DNA of 53,667 bases from an uncultured Bacteroidota bacterium (GTDB lineage Bacteria > Bacteroidota > Bacteroidia > Bacteroidales > F082), in NCBI GenBank assembly GCA_913055825.1, contig CAJXKB010000010.1, positions 1 through 53,667 of the forward strand, written 5' to 3'. Below, piece after piece: positions 35,413 to 44,449 of the stretch. Position numbers and translations under genes: made by a program. The notes beneath the pieces are model-generated. The model was not told where the DNA came from. It was given only the letters and a program-made list of their open reading frames with translations, and did no database searches. Every line of letters starts with the position of its first letter. Positions within the stretch are counted from its first letter, which is position 1.

Positions 35413-35428
35413 CAGCAAATTCAGAAAA

Positions 35429-37288
35429 ATGTCGGCAGAATATAATGATGACAGCATCCGATCGCTTGACTGGAAAGAACACATCCGGCTCAGGCCGGGT
35501 ATGTACATTGGAAAATTAGGTGACGGCAGTTCACCCGATGACGGAATTTATGTCCTGCTGAAAGAAGTAATTGACAACTCCATCGACGAGTATGTCATGG
35601 GACATGGAAAAGTCATCGACATAACCATCAACGAAAAAACAGTAAGCGTCCGCGATTATGGTCGCGGCATGCCACTCGGTAAGGTTAAAGCTTGTGTCAG
35701 CCAGATTAATACGGGTGCCAAATACGATTCAAAAGTCTTTAAAAAAGCCGTAGGGCTGAATGGTGTAGGTTCCAAAGCTGTCAATGCCCTGTCTGCCTTT
35801 TTCAGGGCACAGTCCATCCGTGAAGGCAAAACAAAAGTGGTCGAATATAAACGAGGTGAACTTATTACAGACGATGAGGTCGTGGCAAGCAACGACAAAC
35901 AAGGCACCTTCATCACTTTCATCCCCGACGAAGAAGTTTTTGGCAATTTCCATTATATTTTTCCATTTGTGGAAGAAATGTTATGGAATTATGTCTTTCT
36001 GAACAACGGCTTAACCATTACATTCAACGGAACACGCATGCAAGCCAAAAACGGGCTGCTCGACCTGTTGGAGCACAACATCAATGGAAACGGACCGGTG
36101 CGCTATCCCATCATCCGCATCCGGGAAGATGATTTTGAATGCGCTTTCTCGCATAGTTCCAACTCTTACACCGAAGAATATTATTCGTTTGTAAATGGGC
36201 AGCACACCACCCAGGGCGGCACTCATCAAAACGCTTTCCGTGAAGCAATGGTAAAAACCATACGCGAATTTTATAAAAAAGATTTTGAAACCAGTGATAT
36301 ACGTACTTCACTCATTGCTGCCATAAGCATAAAAGTGCAGGAACCGGTTTTCGAATCGCAAACCAAAACCAAGCTCGGTTCGCAACATATTGAACCCGGC
36401 GGCCAAAGTATACGTAATTATATTGGTGACATCGTAAAACGAAACCTCGACAACTACCTGCATATCCATTCGGAAGTAGCTGATGAATTGTACCGCAAAA
36501 TTATTCAGTCCGAAAAAGAACGCAAGGATATGGCCGGCATTAAAAAACTGGCCCGCGAAAGCGTGAAAAAAGCCAGCCTGCACAATAAGAAACTACGCGA
36601 CTGCCGCATTCATCTCAACAGCAATCACGAAAAACGCCTCGAGACCACACTTTTTATCACCGAGGGCGATTCGGCCAGCGGCTCCATCACCAAATCGAGA
36701 AATGTGCAAACACAAGCTGTTTTCAGCCTGAAAGGAAAACCGCTGAATAGTTACGGACTCAGCAAAAAAATCGTTTACCAAAACGAAGAATTTAACCTGC
36801 TGCAAGCCGCTTTAAACATCGACGAAAGCCTTGAAAACCTGCGATATAACAATATTGTGATTGCTACTGATGCCGATGTGGACGGGATGCATATCCGTTT
36901 ATTGCTTCTTACTTTTTTTCTGCAATTTTATCCGGATTTGGTAAAAACAGGCCACGTCTATATTTTGCAAACGCCCCTTTTCAGAGTCAGAAACAAAAAA
37001 GAAACTTTGTATTGCTATAGCGATGAGGAACGTGTAAATGCCATCAACAAGCTGAAACCCAATCCCGAAATTACACGTTTTAAAGGACTTGGCGAAATAT
37101 CACCCGGCGAGTTCAAACATTTTATCGGCAAAAGCATCCGCCTCGACCCTGTCATCCTGCAACGCAAATCGTCCATTGCCGAAACCCTGTCGTTTTACAT
37201 GGGCAAAAATACACCCTCAAGGCAAAAGTTTATCGTCAACAACCTGCGCGTCGAAGAAGATGTGGTTGAAGAGCTGGAAACATTTTAA
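35429..37288 (+). CDS. parE: DNA topoisomerase IV subunit B (ParE)
   Basis: ParE is the ATPase half of topoisomerase IV, which unlinks daughter chromosomes. The 619-residue product has the GHKL ATPase fold ([46 protein letters not shown]) and the TOPRIM domain ([23 protein letters not shown]). The final region is short, as in ParE; it lacks the GyrB insert. It is called ParE rather than GyrB on length and on [11 protein letters not shown]-type start. In Bacteroidota parC usually follows directly; here 1150 bp without a gene comes next. Confidence 0.9.
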   Translation: MSAEYNDDSIRSLDWKEHIRLRPGMYIGKLGDGSSPDDGIYVLLKEVIDNSIDEYVMGHGKVIDITINEKTVSVRDYGRGMPLGKVKACVSQINTGAKYDSKVFKKAVGLNGVGSKAVNALSAFFRAQSIREGKTKVVEYKRGELITDDEVVASNDKQGTFITFIPDEEVFGNFHYIFPFVEEMLWNYVFLNNGLTITFNGTRMQAKNGLLDLLEHNINGNGPVRYPIIRIREDDFECAFSHSSNSYTEEYYSFVNGQHTTQGGTHQNAFREAMVKTIREFYKKDFETSDIRTSLIAAISIKVQEPVFESQTKTKLGSQHIEPGGQSIRNYIGDIVKRNLDNYLHIHSEVADELYRKIIQSEKERKDMAGIKKLARESVKKASLHNKKLRDCRIHLNSNHEKRLETTLFITEGDSASGSITKSRNVQTQAVFSLKGKPLNSYGLSKKIVYQNEEFNLLQAALNIDESLENLRYNNIVIATDADVDGMHIRLLLLTFFLQFYPDLVKTGHVYILQTPLFRVRNKKETLYCYSDEERVNAINKLKPNPEITRFKGLGEISPGEFKHFIGKSIRLDPVILQRKSSIAETLSFYMGKNTPSRQKFIVNNLRVEEDVVEELETF

Positions 37289-37383
37289 TGCAGGTTCTGC
37301 CAGTTAGAAAACATGATTATTTTACGGGCGGGCGGGCTTCCCACGCACAACATCTGCGCCAAGCCCGTCAGGCTGTCCACTTT

Positions 37384-37483
37384 AGCCGTGCTGATGAAAG
37401 CGGTGTTGCGCCACGGCAGGCAAGGCGCTTCCTCCGGTCGCACTTGCCTGCCTGCTCCACATCCGCTTTCGTCAGCACGGGCT
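37384..37483. repeat. GC-rich imperfect palindrome, MITE- or REP-like
   Basis: The left arm AGCCGTGCTGATGAAAGCGG (from 37384) is matched inverted by CCGCTTTCGTCAGCACGGGCT ending at 37483, differing by one substitution and one insertion. Inside it, GCAGGCAAG (37416-37424) pairs with CTTGCCTGC (37443-37451). The whole 100 bp can fold as one hairpin, and its base composition is unlike the neighbours. Confidence 0.6.
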
Positions 37484-37722
37484 GCCGTTCCCATCCTTCC
37501 CGCTTCAACAAACCCAAAACGTTTGAATCCAATCTGCAATTCCAGCAATAATTCTTCATACGCTCACACTCATCCTCGTTTGTAACAAAGATGGTTTTAT
37601 CCTGAACATTTTAAATGTTCTACGAGGCAAATAAAGTTTAGAGTGCCTAAAGTTTGGAGTGCCTAAAGTTAGTTACGATATCCAATTTTTAACTCCAAAC
37701 CTCAAAACCATACAAAAACGCT

Positions 37723-37831
37723 CGTCATAGCGAACATCGTGCGTTAGCTTGTGTGCCGGCGTGAAGCTATCTCTTTAACAGCATCTGTTGTTTCAGGAGA
37801 TTGCTTCAGTCGTGCCTCCTTCACAATGACG
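37723..37831. repeat. Dispersed palindromic element with GTCAT-type inverted ends
   Basis: The left end CGTCATAGCGAA and the inverted right end CGTCATTGTGAA agree at 10 of 12 positions. Inside, GTGAAGCTATCTC and the inverse of GAGATTGCTTCAG also correspond. This is the pattern of the short GTCATTGCGA/GAAGCAATCTC palindromic repeats that occur in many bacterial genomes; this copy is diverged. Confidence 0.55.
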
Positions 37832-38438
37832 AACGGGTAGTAAAAACAATAGTGTTTCACGATGACGGTAAAGCACCGCTCATTCGGATTTGCAACCTCA
37901 TTTAAAAAATTGTTAAGGCACTACTGTTGAGCATATAAAGATTTTCAAAATTTTTTTTTCTTTTCTGCTTGACAAATTAAAAATTTGTCTATTATTGCCT
38001 TTTAAATAATTGCGTCAAGCGGTGATAAAATTATCTGACATATTATCTGAAATTGCAGGAGTGTTCTCAAGCACTTTTTTTAACAGTATTCCCCTCGGAA
38101 TGAAACTGCAAATGGTATATGCAGAAAACACCAGTCTTGAAATCACTTCCAGGCAGAATCCTCTCTGGCGATGGCGATGGCGCAGCTAAAAAGAAAACCA
38201 TTCTTTTTTTGATTGCAATTCGATTACCCTGGGATTGCTCAACTTCCGAATACCGGTTTTCTTTCCATTAACTTTCAGCACATAGAACCATTCGGTTAAT
38301 CGAACCATCAAATTGCTGAAATCCATTTTATATTTATTTAAATAACAATTCCTTAAAAGCTCAGGTGTCATTAAGGTTATATTCAACAAGAAATCATAAA
38401 CAAAAAATCAAATTTATTAATCATTTAAATTTACAACC

Positions 38439-39665
38439 ATGTCAGAAAATTATTTTAAAACGTATCCAAACGAAACAGGTTATTTTGGAAATTATGGTGG
38501 CGCTTTTCTGCCCCCACATCTTGAAAAAGAGATGAAAAAAATTACTGATGCTTATTATTCCATCAGCAAATCGCACAAGTTTATTTCCGAGCTGCGCAGT
38601 ATCCGAAAACATTATCAGGGAAGGCCCACTCCGGTGTATTATTGTGGCCGTCTTTCCAATAAATACGGCGGCCGGATTTATCTGAAACGTGAAGACCTGA
38701 ACCATTCGGGGGCACACAAACTTAACCATTGCATGGGTGAAGCCCTGTTGGCCAAATACATGGGCAAAAAGAAACTTATTGCAGAAACAGGAGCCGGCCA
38801 ACATGGTGTGGCACTGGCAACTGCTGCCGCCTATTTCGGACTGGAATGTGAAATTCACATGGGGGAAGTAGATATTAAAAAAGAGCACCCCAATGTAGTA
38901 CGGATGGAAATTCTTGGTGCAAAAGTAGTTCCGGTATCACACGGGCTTAAAACATTAAAAGAGGCCGTTGATTCTGCCTTTGACGCATACGTGCAGGATT
39001 CTGAAAATTCGCTTTATTGTATCGGTTCGGTAGTTGGCCCCCACCCTTTCCCAATGATGGTACGCGATTTTCAACACGTGGTAGGCGTTGAAGCCCGCGA
39101 ACAATTTATGGAAATGACCGGTGAACTTCCTGACAAAGTAGTCGCCTGTGTAGGTGGTGGAAGTAATGCCATGGGACTTTTTTCCGCTTTCCTTGAAGAT
39201 GATGAATGCGAAATTTATGGCGTGGAACCGGCCGGCCGCTCTTTAAACCTCGGTGATCATGCCGCCACAATGACCTTTGGAAAACCCGGAGTTATTCATG
39301 GTTTTAAATGCTATCTGCTTCAGGACGAAAACGGCGATCCGGCACCGGTTTATTCGGTAGCCAGCGGACTGGATTACCCCGGCGTAGGGCCCGAGCACAG
39401 TATGCTTAAAGACCTGAAAAAAGTAAAATATGATATGATTAATGATGAAGAAACTATTGATGCATTCTACGAATTGAGTCGAATGGAGGGAATTATCCCC
39501 GCGCTGGAAAGTGCACATGCGGTGGCCTACGCCATAAAACTGGCACAAAAATATCCCAGAAAATCTATTTTGGTGAATTTGAGCGGCCGCGGAGATAAAG
39601 ACATTGATTTTGTGGTGGATACCTTTGGATTACCCGAGGACAGAAAAAAGGCTGAAAAGCAATAA
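38439..39665 (+). CDS. trpB: Tryptophan synthase beta chain, stand-alone
   Basis: TrpB is a PLP enzyme joining indole and serine to make tryptophan. The 408-residue product has PLP lysine K94 in [10 protein letters not shown] (usually HTGAHKINN), catalytic E116 in [11 protein letters not shown], the phosphate-binding [19 protein letters not shown] and the C-terminal SGRGDKD. The sequence is of the TrpB1 type. There is no trpA or other trp gene in the window, so it may be an orphan copy working on free indole or a separated operon member. A strong terminator follows. Confidence 0.92.
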   Translation: MSENYFKTYPNETGYFGNYGGAFLPPHLEKEMKKITDAYYSISKSHKFISELRSIRKHYQGRPTPVYYCGRLSNKYGGRIYLKREDLNHSGAHKLNHCMGEALLAKYMGKKKLIAETGAGQHGVALATAAAYFGLECEIHMGEVDIKKEHPNVVRMEILGAKVVPVSHGLKTLKEAVDSAFDAYVQDSENSLYCIGSVVGPHPFPMMVRDFQHVVGVEAREQFMEMTGELPDKVVACVGGGSNAMGLFSAFLEDDECEIYGVEPAGRSLNLGDHAATMTFGKPGVIHGFKCYLLQDENGDPAPVYSVASGLDYPGVGPEHSMLKDLKKVKYDMINDEETIDAFYELSRMEGIIPALESAHAVAYAIKLAQKYPRKSILVNLSGRGDKDIDFVVDTFGLPEDRKKAEKQ

Positions 39666-39691
39666 CTATTTTGTTAAAATTCAATCAGCAC

Positions 39692-39733
39692 GTCCGGAAT
39701 TTGAGCCACACAGGCTTAAGTTCCGGACTTTTT
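39692..39733 (+). terminator. Strong intrinsic terminator after trpB
   Basis: GTCCGGAA (39692-39699) pairs with TTCCGGAC (39721-39728), and the pairing continues inward to GAGCC/GGCTT for a stem of about 16 pairs with an ACACA loop, followed by TTTTT. Confidence 0.85.
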
Positions 39734-39875
39734 GTTGCCAACAGGGAGCAATATTTTTCGAGTGTCTTATATACTGTTAATAAATACACAGTCTAATTTT
39801 ACTATTTCGACCTGATTAATCAAAAATGTTCTTAATTTTACAAAGCAAAATTGCATAGCTTTAAATAACAATAAA

Positions 39876-40862
39876 ATGGTCGATCTAAAAATCAAATACA
39901 TGGGGTTAACGTTGCGTAATCCTATTATTGTAGGAAGCTCTGGCTTAACAAATTCGGTAGAAAACATTATTGAGATCGAAAGAAACGGGGCCGGGGCGGT
40001 GATCCTTAAATCGTTGTTTGAAGAACAAATTCATCACACTGCCAACCATACGCTAATGCAGGACGAATACACCAATTTGTATCCCGAGGCAGAAGATTAC
40101 ATCCGCAACTACACAACAGAAAATGATGTGAACCGGTATTTAAATCTGGTTTCAGAAGCTAAAAAAGCCGTCAACATTCCTGTTATTGCATCTATGAATT
40201 GCATTTCCGATGTGCATTGGATTTCTTTTGCAAAAAAAATTGAAAATGCCGGGGCCGACGGCCTTGAGTTAAATATTGCCGTGCTCCCTTCCAACCCTGA
40301 TAAAGGAGGTCGCGAAAACGAGGAGATTTATTTTGAGATTATCGAGAAAATTGAGAAAAACCTAAGCATTCCGATAGCCTTAAAGCTGAGTTACTACTTC
40401 TCGGGCTTGGCACAGACTATAACCAAACTTTCATGGACAGGTATTAATGCATTGGTTTTGTTTAATCGTTTTTATTCGCCGGATGTTGATATTGAACATG
40501 AAGAGATAAAGTCATCTTTTGTATTTAGTTCGCCCTCCGATATTGCCATATCGCTGCGTTGGGTGGCTATGTTATCGCCGTTTGTAAAATGCGACATTGC
40601 CGCTTCAACCGGAGTCCACGACGGGAAAGCTTTAATTAAACAATTGCTGGCAGGTGCCACTGCTGTTCAAATTGCATCAGTCTTATACAAAAAAGGATTT
40701 AAAGAAATTGGTATCATGCTTGAATATCTGGAAAGCTGGATGGACAGGCACAACTATCAAACCATTGACGAATTCAGGGGAAAGCTAAGCGTCTCAAAAG
40801 CCGAGAATCCTGCTGCTTTCGAACGTATTCAGTTTATGAAACACTACTCGGGCATTGAATAA
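39876..40862 (+). CDS. Dihydroorotate dehydrogenase-like flavoprotein
   Basis: The 328-residue product has the FMN-binding (beta/alpha)8 fold of class-1 dihydroorotate dehydrogenases: LTLRNPIIVGSSGLTNSV near the N-terminus, VIASMNCISDVHW, GLELNIAVLPSNPDKGG, IALKLSYYF and CDIAASTGVHDGKALIKQLLAGATAVQIAS. The catalytic-base loop of class-1 enzymes is not evident, so oxidation of dihydroorotate is uncertain; such homologues are usually annotated as DHODH-like. It is separated from trpB by a terminator and stands alone. Confidence 0.8.
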   Translation: MVDLKIKYMGLTLRNPIIVGSSGLTNSVENIIEIERNGAGAVILKSLFEEQIHHTANHTLMQDEYTNLYPEAEDYIRNYTTENDVNRYLNLVSEAKKAVNIPVIASMNCISDVHWISFAKKIENAGADGLELNIAVLPSNPDKGGRENEEIYFEIIEKIEKNLSIPIALKLSYYFSGLAQTITKLSWTGINALVLFNRFYSPDVDIEHEEIKSSFVFSSPSDIAISLRWVAMLSPFVKCDIAASTGVHDGKALIKQLLAGATAVQIASVLYKKGFKEIGIMLEYLESWMDRHNYQTIDEFRGKLSVSKAENPAAFERIQFMKHYSGIE

Positions 40863-40905
40863 TCACTCATATTAAACATCAAAATGTCGCATATCTCCTC
40901 CCCGC

Positions 40906-43599
40906 TTAATCTGCTTTTGAGATTCGAACCAAGTTTACCTGAATGGGATTATTTTCGGGATAAATGCTAAACCAGTTGTTATCTTCCGAAAACCATTTGT
41001 ATTGATTTCCAATACGGATAATAAAGTCGTGTAAAGTTTTTCCTGCCGGCACCTGTACCACAAAACCACCATTTTTGGCCTTATCCTTCCCGTACATAAA
41101 AATAATTTTAAACGCCTTGCCATCCACATTTTTAGCTTTTACCAACACGTAGTTTTTCTTTCGGACATCGATGCGCACAGGTGCAAATCCGATCCTTCTG
41201 GTTTCGTTTGCTTTAATCTGCATCGGTTGCTTTACGATATCCACGATGGCATTTTCTTCGATATACTTAGTGATTTTTTGAATCATTTCAGCAGGATAGG
41301 TTTCATCGGGCTTGGCTTTTTGCGCCTTATGGTAGGAATCAATGGCCTTATCGTAAATTTTTGCAGCGTACAGCTGGTCTGCGTACGCAACAGCCTGTCG
41401 GTAAGCCGCTTTTTGTTGGGCAAAAATTTGTGCCAATGCTCGTTTACAGGCATCAATCTTTTTGTCAGGGTAAGATTCTGAAGGCTTAATACTTTGCGCC
41501 AGTTGAAATTGCTGAAGTGCTTTTCGGTACTCATTATTGCCGAACAAGCTATCTGCTGTTGTAACTGCTGTTGCATAGCGCTGTTCTTTTTCCTTTTCCA
41601 GGCGGGTGAGAATGTTATTGATCTCGACTATTTTTTGTTTGGGATAATTTTGATTGGCTTTAACGACCAGTGCCTTTTCATACTGGCTTTTAGCCAGCTC
41701 GTACTTTTCATCTTTTAACAGTTTATCTGCTTTCGCGATGCTTTCGTCATAGGCTTGTTGTTGCTGTCGGGCACGTTCAATAGCAGCCAGTATGGTTTTG
41801 ATTTTTTGTATTTTTTTGCCGGGGAGGCTTTCGGCAGGTTTAAGATTACGGGCTTTTTCATACGCACCCAGGGCATCGGTATAGGCTTTTTTTGCAAGGA
41901 AATCATCACCTTGTTTCATCGCCCCTGCATAGGCCTGATTTATTTTTGCCAACATAATCTTCTGTTGAACCAGGCTGTCAATTACATGAATTTTTCTTAT
42001 GGGAAGTTGCTCCTGAGGTTTAAGATCACGCGCATTGACAAAGGCTTTTTTGGCGTCGGCCAGACGCCCGTCCTGCATCAACCGTGTTCCTAAAATAATC
42101 TGGTTGCTATATTTTTCATCCAGCTCTTTTCTTTTCTGTGCTTCCGCAATTAATTTTCTGATTTGATTTATTTTATCAACCGGATAATTTTCTGTGGATT
42201 TGAGTAGTTGAGCCTGCTGATATTTTTTGATAGCTAAATCAAAATGGCGGTCTTTTAACAACTGATCAGCCTCCGTAATCAAAGCCTGATACTGTGCATT
42301 AATTTTGTCCAGCGCCGCCTGTTCAGCTAGTTTCTGTTCAATATCCTTTAACCGTTTTTCGGGATATTTGTCGTTAGGCCTTATTTGTAATGCTCGTTCA
42401 AAGTCGTCCTTTGATGCGAGGTAATCCCCTTTGTTAAATAAACTGTCGGCATGCCTGATAAGTCCTGAATAATGCGCCTGAAGCTTTTGGTACTGTGCTT
42501 TTTTAAATAAATCAATAGCTTTTATCTGACGGACAGGGTATGTAGCACCTGGTTTCAAATTAAGTGCCATATGGTATTGTGCCTTGGCGTTATCCATTTC
42601 CTGTTTACCAAAAAGGCTGTCGGCCTGATGTATTGCTATTTGATAATTCTTTTCCAGATTATTTCTTTGCTCGGCCATACGGTCATCAAGCCGTGCAATC
42701 ATCTCTTTGGGATAAGTAGCGTCGGGCCACAATTTTTCTGCTTCCTGATATTTCAATTTAGCGGCCAGATAATTTTTACTGATGTATAATTTATCACCTT
42801 CTGCTGCTTTAGCATTGTACGCAGCCTGTTGATGGGCTTTTGGCCTTAACTCATTAATTTTAGCTGCAATAGAAGCATTACCGGGAACGAGAGAATCTGC
42901 TATTTCATAATGTTTAAGTGCCTCATCGTACCGTCTGATTAACAAATACCGGCCTGCCTGTTTAATTTCAATAGCTGCCTTTGCTTTACGTGCTTTGAAA
43001 TCGGACCACATTTTGTCAGCCAGTTTAATTTTTTCGGGAGGGGTTGTCTTTTTAGGATAAAAATGTTGTGCCTGCCGGAAAGCATCTATCGCTTGTTGAT
43101 ACTGGTTTGCAGTCAACAAGCTATCTCCCTTTTTCATGGCCCTGGCATAACTGGCCAGCTTTTGCTTTTCTTCGGTTTGCTGTTGTATGATTTCATTAAT
43201 CCTATTTACTGCATATGTGTCGCCCGGAATCACCTTTAATGCACTGCGGTAAGCCTTCAAAGCCTGGTTAAAGGCATCATGGTCAAAATAAGCATCAGCC
43301 CGGTCAATAATGTTGTAATAAATTTCATGACGGCTTTCCCCTTTTTTCAGTTGCAGAATAATTTCCTGAATTTTCTTTTTGGCAACAGCATCATCAGTCC
43401 GGTAACGTAAAGCCATCTGAAAATAAGCTTTGGCATCATACAATTTATGGGCTTTCAATAATTCATTTCCCCTCGCTATCGCTTCTTCATAAGTGGTAGC
43501 CTGCTGGGCCGGCAAAGGAGCCGTATCTGCCAGTACCAAAAAAAAAGCAAATAAGCCTGCCAACATCCATTTTACCAAAAATCGGGAATTATATTGCAT
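40906..43599 (-). CDS. Large exported protein with about 13 TPR-like repeats and a C-terminal beta domain
   Basis: The 897-residue product starts with a signal sequence (FLVKWMLAGLFAFFLVL, cut near PLPAQ). Then come about 13 repeats of roughly 50 residues plus linker, consensus Y..AI..AD.L.....Y..A...Y..A...KP...YP..KI..I. The last starts at AYRQAVAYADQLY. Linkers are rich in Gln, Lys and Ala, so the protein may form a long rod. The last 110 residues (from ENAIVDIVKQP) form a separate beta-rich domain ending NPIQVNLVRIS. The ATG at 43623 is an alternative start that gives a longer N-terminus; the one at 43599 suits the signal peptide. It follows lolD by 44 bp, so the two are probably co-transcribed. 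Function unknown. Confidence 0.8.
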   Translation of the reverse strand: MQYNSRFLVKWMLAGLFAFFLVLADTAPLPAQQATTYEEAIARGNELLKAHKLYDAKAYFQMALRYRTDDAVAKKKIQEIILQLKKGESRHEIYYNIIDRADAYFDHDAFNQALKAYRSALKVIPGDTYAVNRINEIIQQQTEEKQKLASYARAMKKGDSLLTANQYQQAIDAFRQAQHFYPKKTTPPEKIKLADKMWSDFKARKAKAAIEIKQAGRYLLIRRYDEALKHYEIADSLVPGNASIAAKINELRPKAHQQAAYNAKAAEGDKLYISKNYLAAKLKYQEAEKLWPDATYPKEMIARLDDRMAEQRNNLEKNYQIAIHQADSLFGKQEMDNAKAQYHMALNLKPGATYPVRQIKAIDLFKKAQYQKLQAHYSGLIRHADSLFNKGDYLASKDDFERALQIRPNDKYPEKRLKDIEQKLAEQAALDKINAQYQALITEADQLLKDRHFDLAIKKYQQAQLLKSTENYPVDKINQIRKLIAEAQKRKELDEKYSNQIILGTRLMQDGRLADAKKAFVNARDLKPQEQLPIRKIHVIDSLVQQKIMLAKINQAYAGAMKQGDDFLAKKAYTDALGAYEKARNLKPAESLPGKKIQKIKTILAAIERARQQQQAYDESIAKADKLLKDEKYELAKSQYEKALVVKANQNYPKQKIVEINNILTRLEKEKEQRYATAVTTADSLFGNNEYRKALQQFQLAQSIKPSESYPDKKIDACKRALAQIFAQQKAAYRQAVAYADQLYAAKIYDKAIDSYHKAQKAKPDETYPAEMIQKITKYIEENAIVDIVKQPMQIKANETRRIGFAPVRIDVRKKNYVLVKAKNVDGKAFKIIFMYGKDKAKNGGFVVQVPAGKTLHDFIIRIGNQYKWFSEDNNWFSIYPENNPIQVNLVRISKAD

Positions 43600-43643
43600 G
43601 GGGTTCAAAAGTTCATTATGCAAACGGTTTACAGCTTAATTTA

Positions 43644-44300
43644 TTATTTCCGGTTAATCAATCCGTCTTTTATTATGAATTGACGATCAGCCATTGTGGC
43701 CAAATCTTTGTTGTGAGTAACAATCACAAAAGTTTGTCCAAATTCATCACGAAATCGTAAAAACAGCCGGTGTAAATCTTCCGAGGCTTTCGAATCGAGG
43801 TTGCCGGAAGGCTCATCGGCAAACACTACCAAAGGCTTATTTATCAATGCACGGGCAACTGCTACACGCTGTTGTTCCCCTCCCGACAAGGCTTCCGGTT
43901 TATGTGAGGCACGATGGGAAAGACCTACAAACTTTAGCAATTCAGTAGCATAAGCTTCTGCATTTTTGCGCGACACTCCCGCAATAAAAGAAGGAATACA
44001 AATATTTTCGAGAGCAGTGAACTCCGGCAAAAGATGATGAAACTGAAACACAAAACCAATGTGGCGATTTCTAAAGGCTGATAAATCCCTATCATTGAAC
44101 CGGCTGACTTCTTTTTCGTCGATTCGGACAAAACCTTTGTCTGCCTTTTCGATAGTACCCAGTATCTGTAACAAGGTTGATTTTCCGGCACCCGAAGCAC
44201 CGGCTATGGATACAATTTCATTCTTCTCCACCCTCAAATCAATACCTTTTAGTACTTCGACAGCTCCAAACGATTTGTGTATATTTTCAGCAACAACCAT
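43644..44300 (-). CDS. lolD: ABC transporter ATP-binding protein, LolD/MacB type
   Basis: The 218-residue product has Walker [10 protein letters not shown], the Q loop QFHHLLPEF, signature LSGGEQQRV, Walker [13 protein letters not shown] and H-loop VTHN. The [10 protein letters not shown] segment is typical of the LolD/MacB/FtsE group, which serves lipoprotein release or mechanotransmission rather than channel transport. The permease partner (LolC/E) is not adjacent. The frame is open to a TTG at 44309; the ATG at 44300 is chosen because the promoter would start transcription near 44310. It is co-directional with the TPR-like gene downstream. Confidence 0.85.
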   Translation of the reverse strand: MVVAENIHKSFGAVEVLKGIDLRVEKNEIVSIAGASGAGKSTLLQILGTIEKADKGFVRIDEKEVSRFNDRDLSAFRNRHIGFVFQFHHLLPEFTALENICIPSFIAGVSRKNAEAYATELLKFVGLSHRASHKPEALSGGEQQRVAVARALINKPLVVFADEPSGNLDSKASEDLHRLFLRFRDEFGQTFVIVTHNKDLATMADRQFIIKDGLINRK

Positions 44301-44316
44301 ATTTTTCAATTAAGAG

Positions 44317-44346
44317 CAAAGATATAAAAACAGGGCTAATCACCAA
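44317..44346 (-). promoter_or_regulatory. lolD promoter
   Basis: On the minus strand TTG (44346-44344), a 19-nt spacer and TATCTTTG (44324-44317) match the Bacteroidota -33/-7 pattern, one of the best examples in the window. Confidence 0.6.
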
Positions 44347-44447
44347 TGGGACGGAAAATTTATAATTTTACATATGATACACGTATTATAACAGAAAATG
44401 AAAAAGCAAAATTCCTGGAAATGGAAGCCAGGGGCTGGAAAGGCTGA
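44346..44447 (+). CDS. Possible 33-residue small protein
   Basis: A plus-strand ATG at 44346 opens 33 codons to TGA at 44445-44447, between the divergent-facing ends of lolD and the E2 gene. The peptide begins MGRKIYNFTYDTRIITEN and ends MEARGWKG, with an amphipathic helix-like middle. Its first codon overlaps the -33 box of lolD on the other strand and no promoter is seen for it. It could be a real small gene, a remnant, or chance. Confidence 0.22.
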   Translation: MGRKIYNFTYDTRIITENEKAKFLEMEARGWKG

Positions 44448-44449
44448 GT

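Larger units (their letters stand above)
37289..38438. other. 1150-bp gene-free region with repeat elements
   Basis: No convincing gene is present between parE and trpB. The left part (37308-37506) is much more GC-rich than its surroundings and palindromic, which produces overlapping spurious frames on both strands. A 14-bp direct repeat GAGTGCCTAAAGTT is at 37641-37654 and 37657-37670. A second palindromic element spans 37723-37831. At 37971-37989 GACAAATT and AATTTGTC flank AAA in a perfect inverted repeat. A 67-residue minus frame (38186-38389) and a 55-codon plus frame opening on GTG (38022-38189) exist but show no recognisable domain. Confidence 0.6.

Noticed and set aside
37285-37585. 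Overlapping open frames of 63-90 residues on both strands after parE
   Set aside because: They arise from a GC-rich palindrome, have no recognisable domain, overlap each other in several frames, and resemble repeat-derived spurious proteins.
37853-37868. TGTTTCACG as a parS site for the ParAB system
   Set aside because: Only the left half of the usual 16-bp palindrome matches; the right half reads ATGACGG and does not mirror it, and it is about 9 kb from parAB.
38022-38189. 55-codon plus-strand frame opening on GTG
   Set aside because: It has no recognisable motif and ends in a repeated WRWRWR caused by a short GGCGAT repeat; likely chance.
38186-38389. 67-residue minus-strand frame upstream of trpB
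   Set aside because: No domain recognised, no promoter box and no partner gene; it could be a fragment, but support is too weak to list as a gene.
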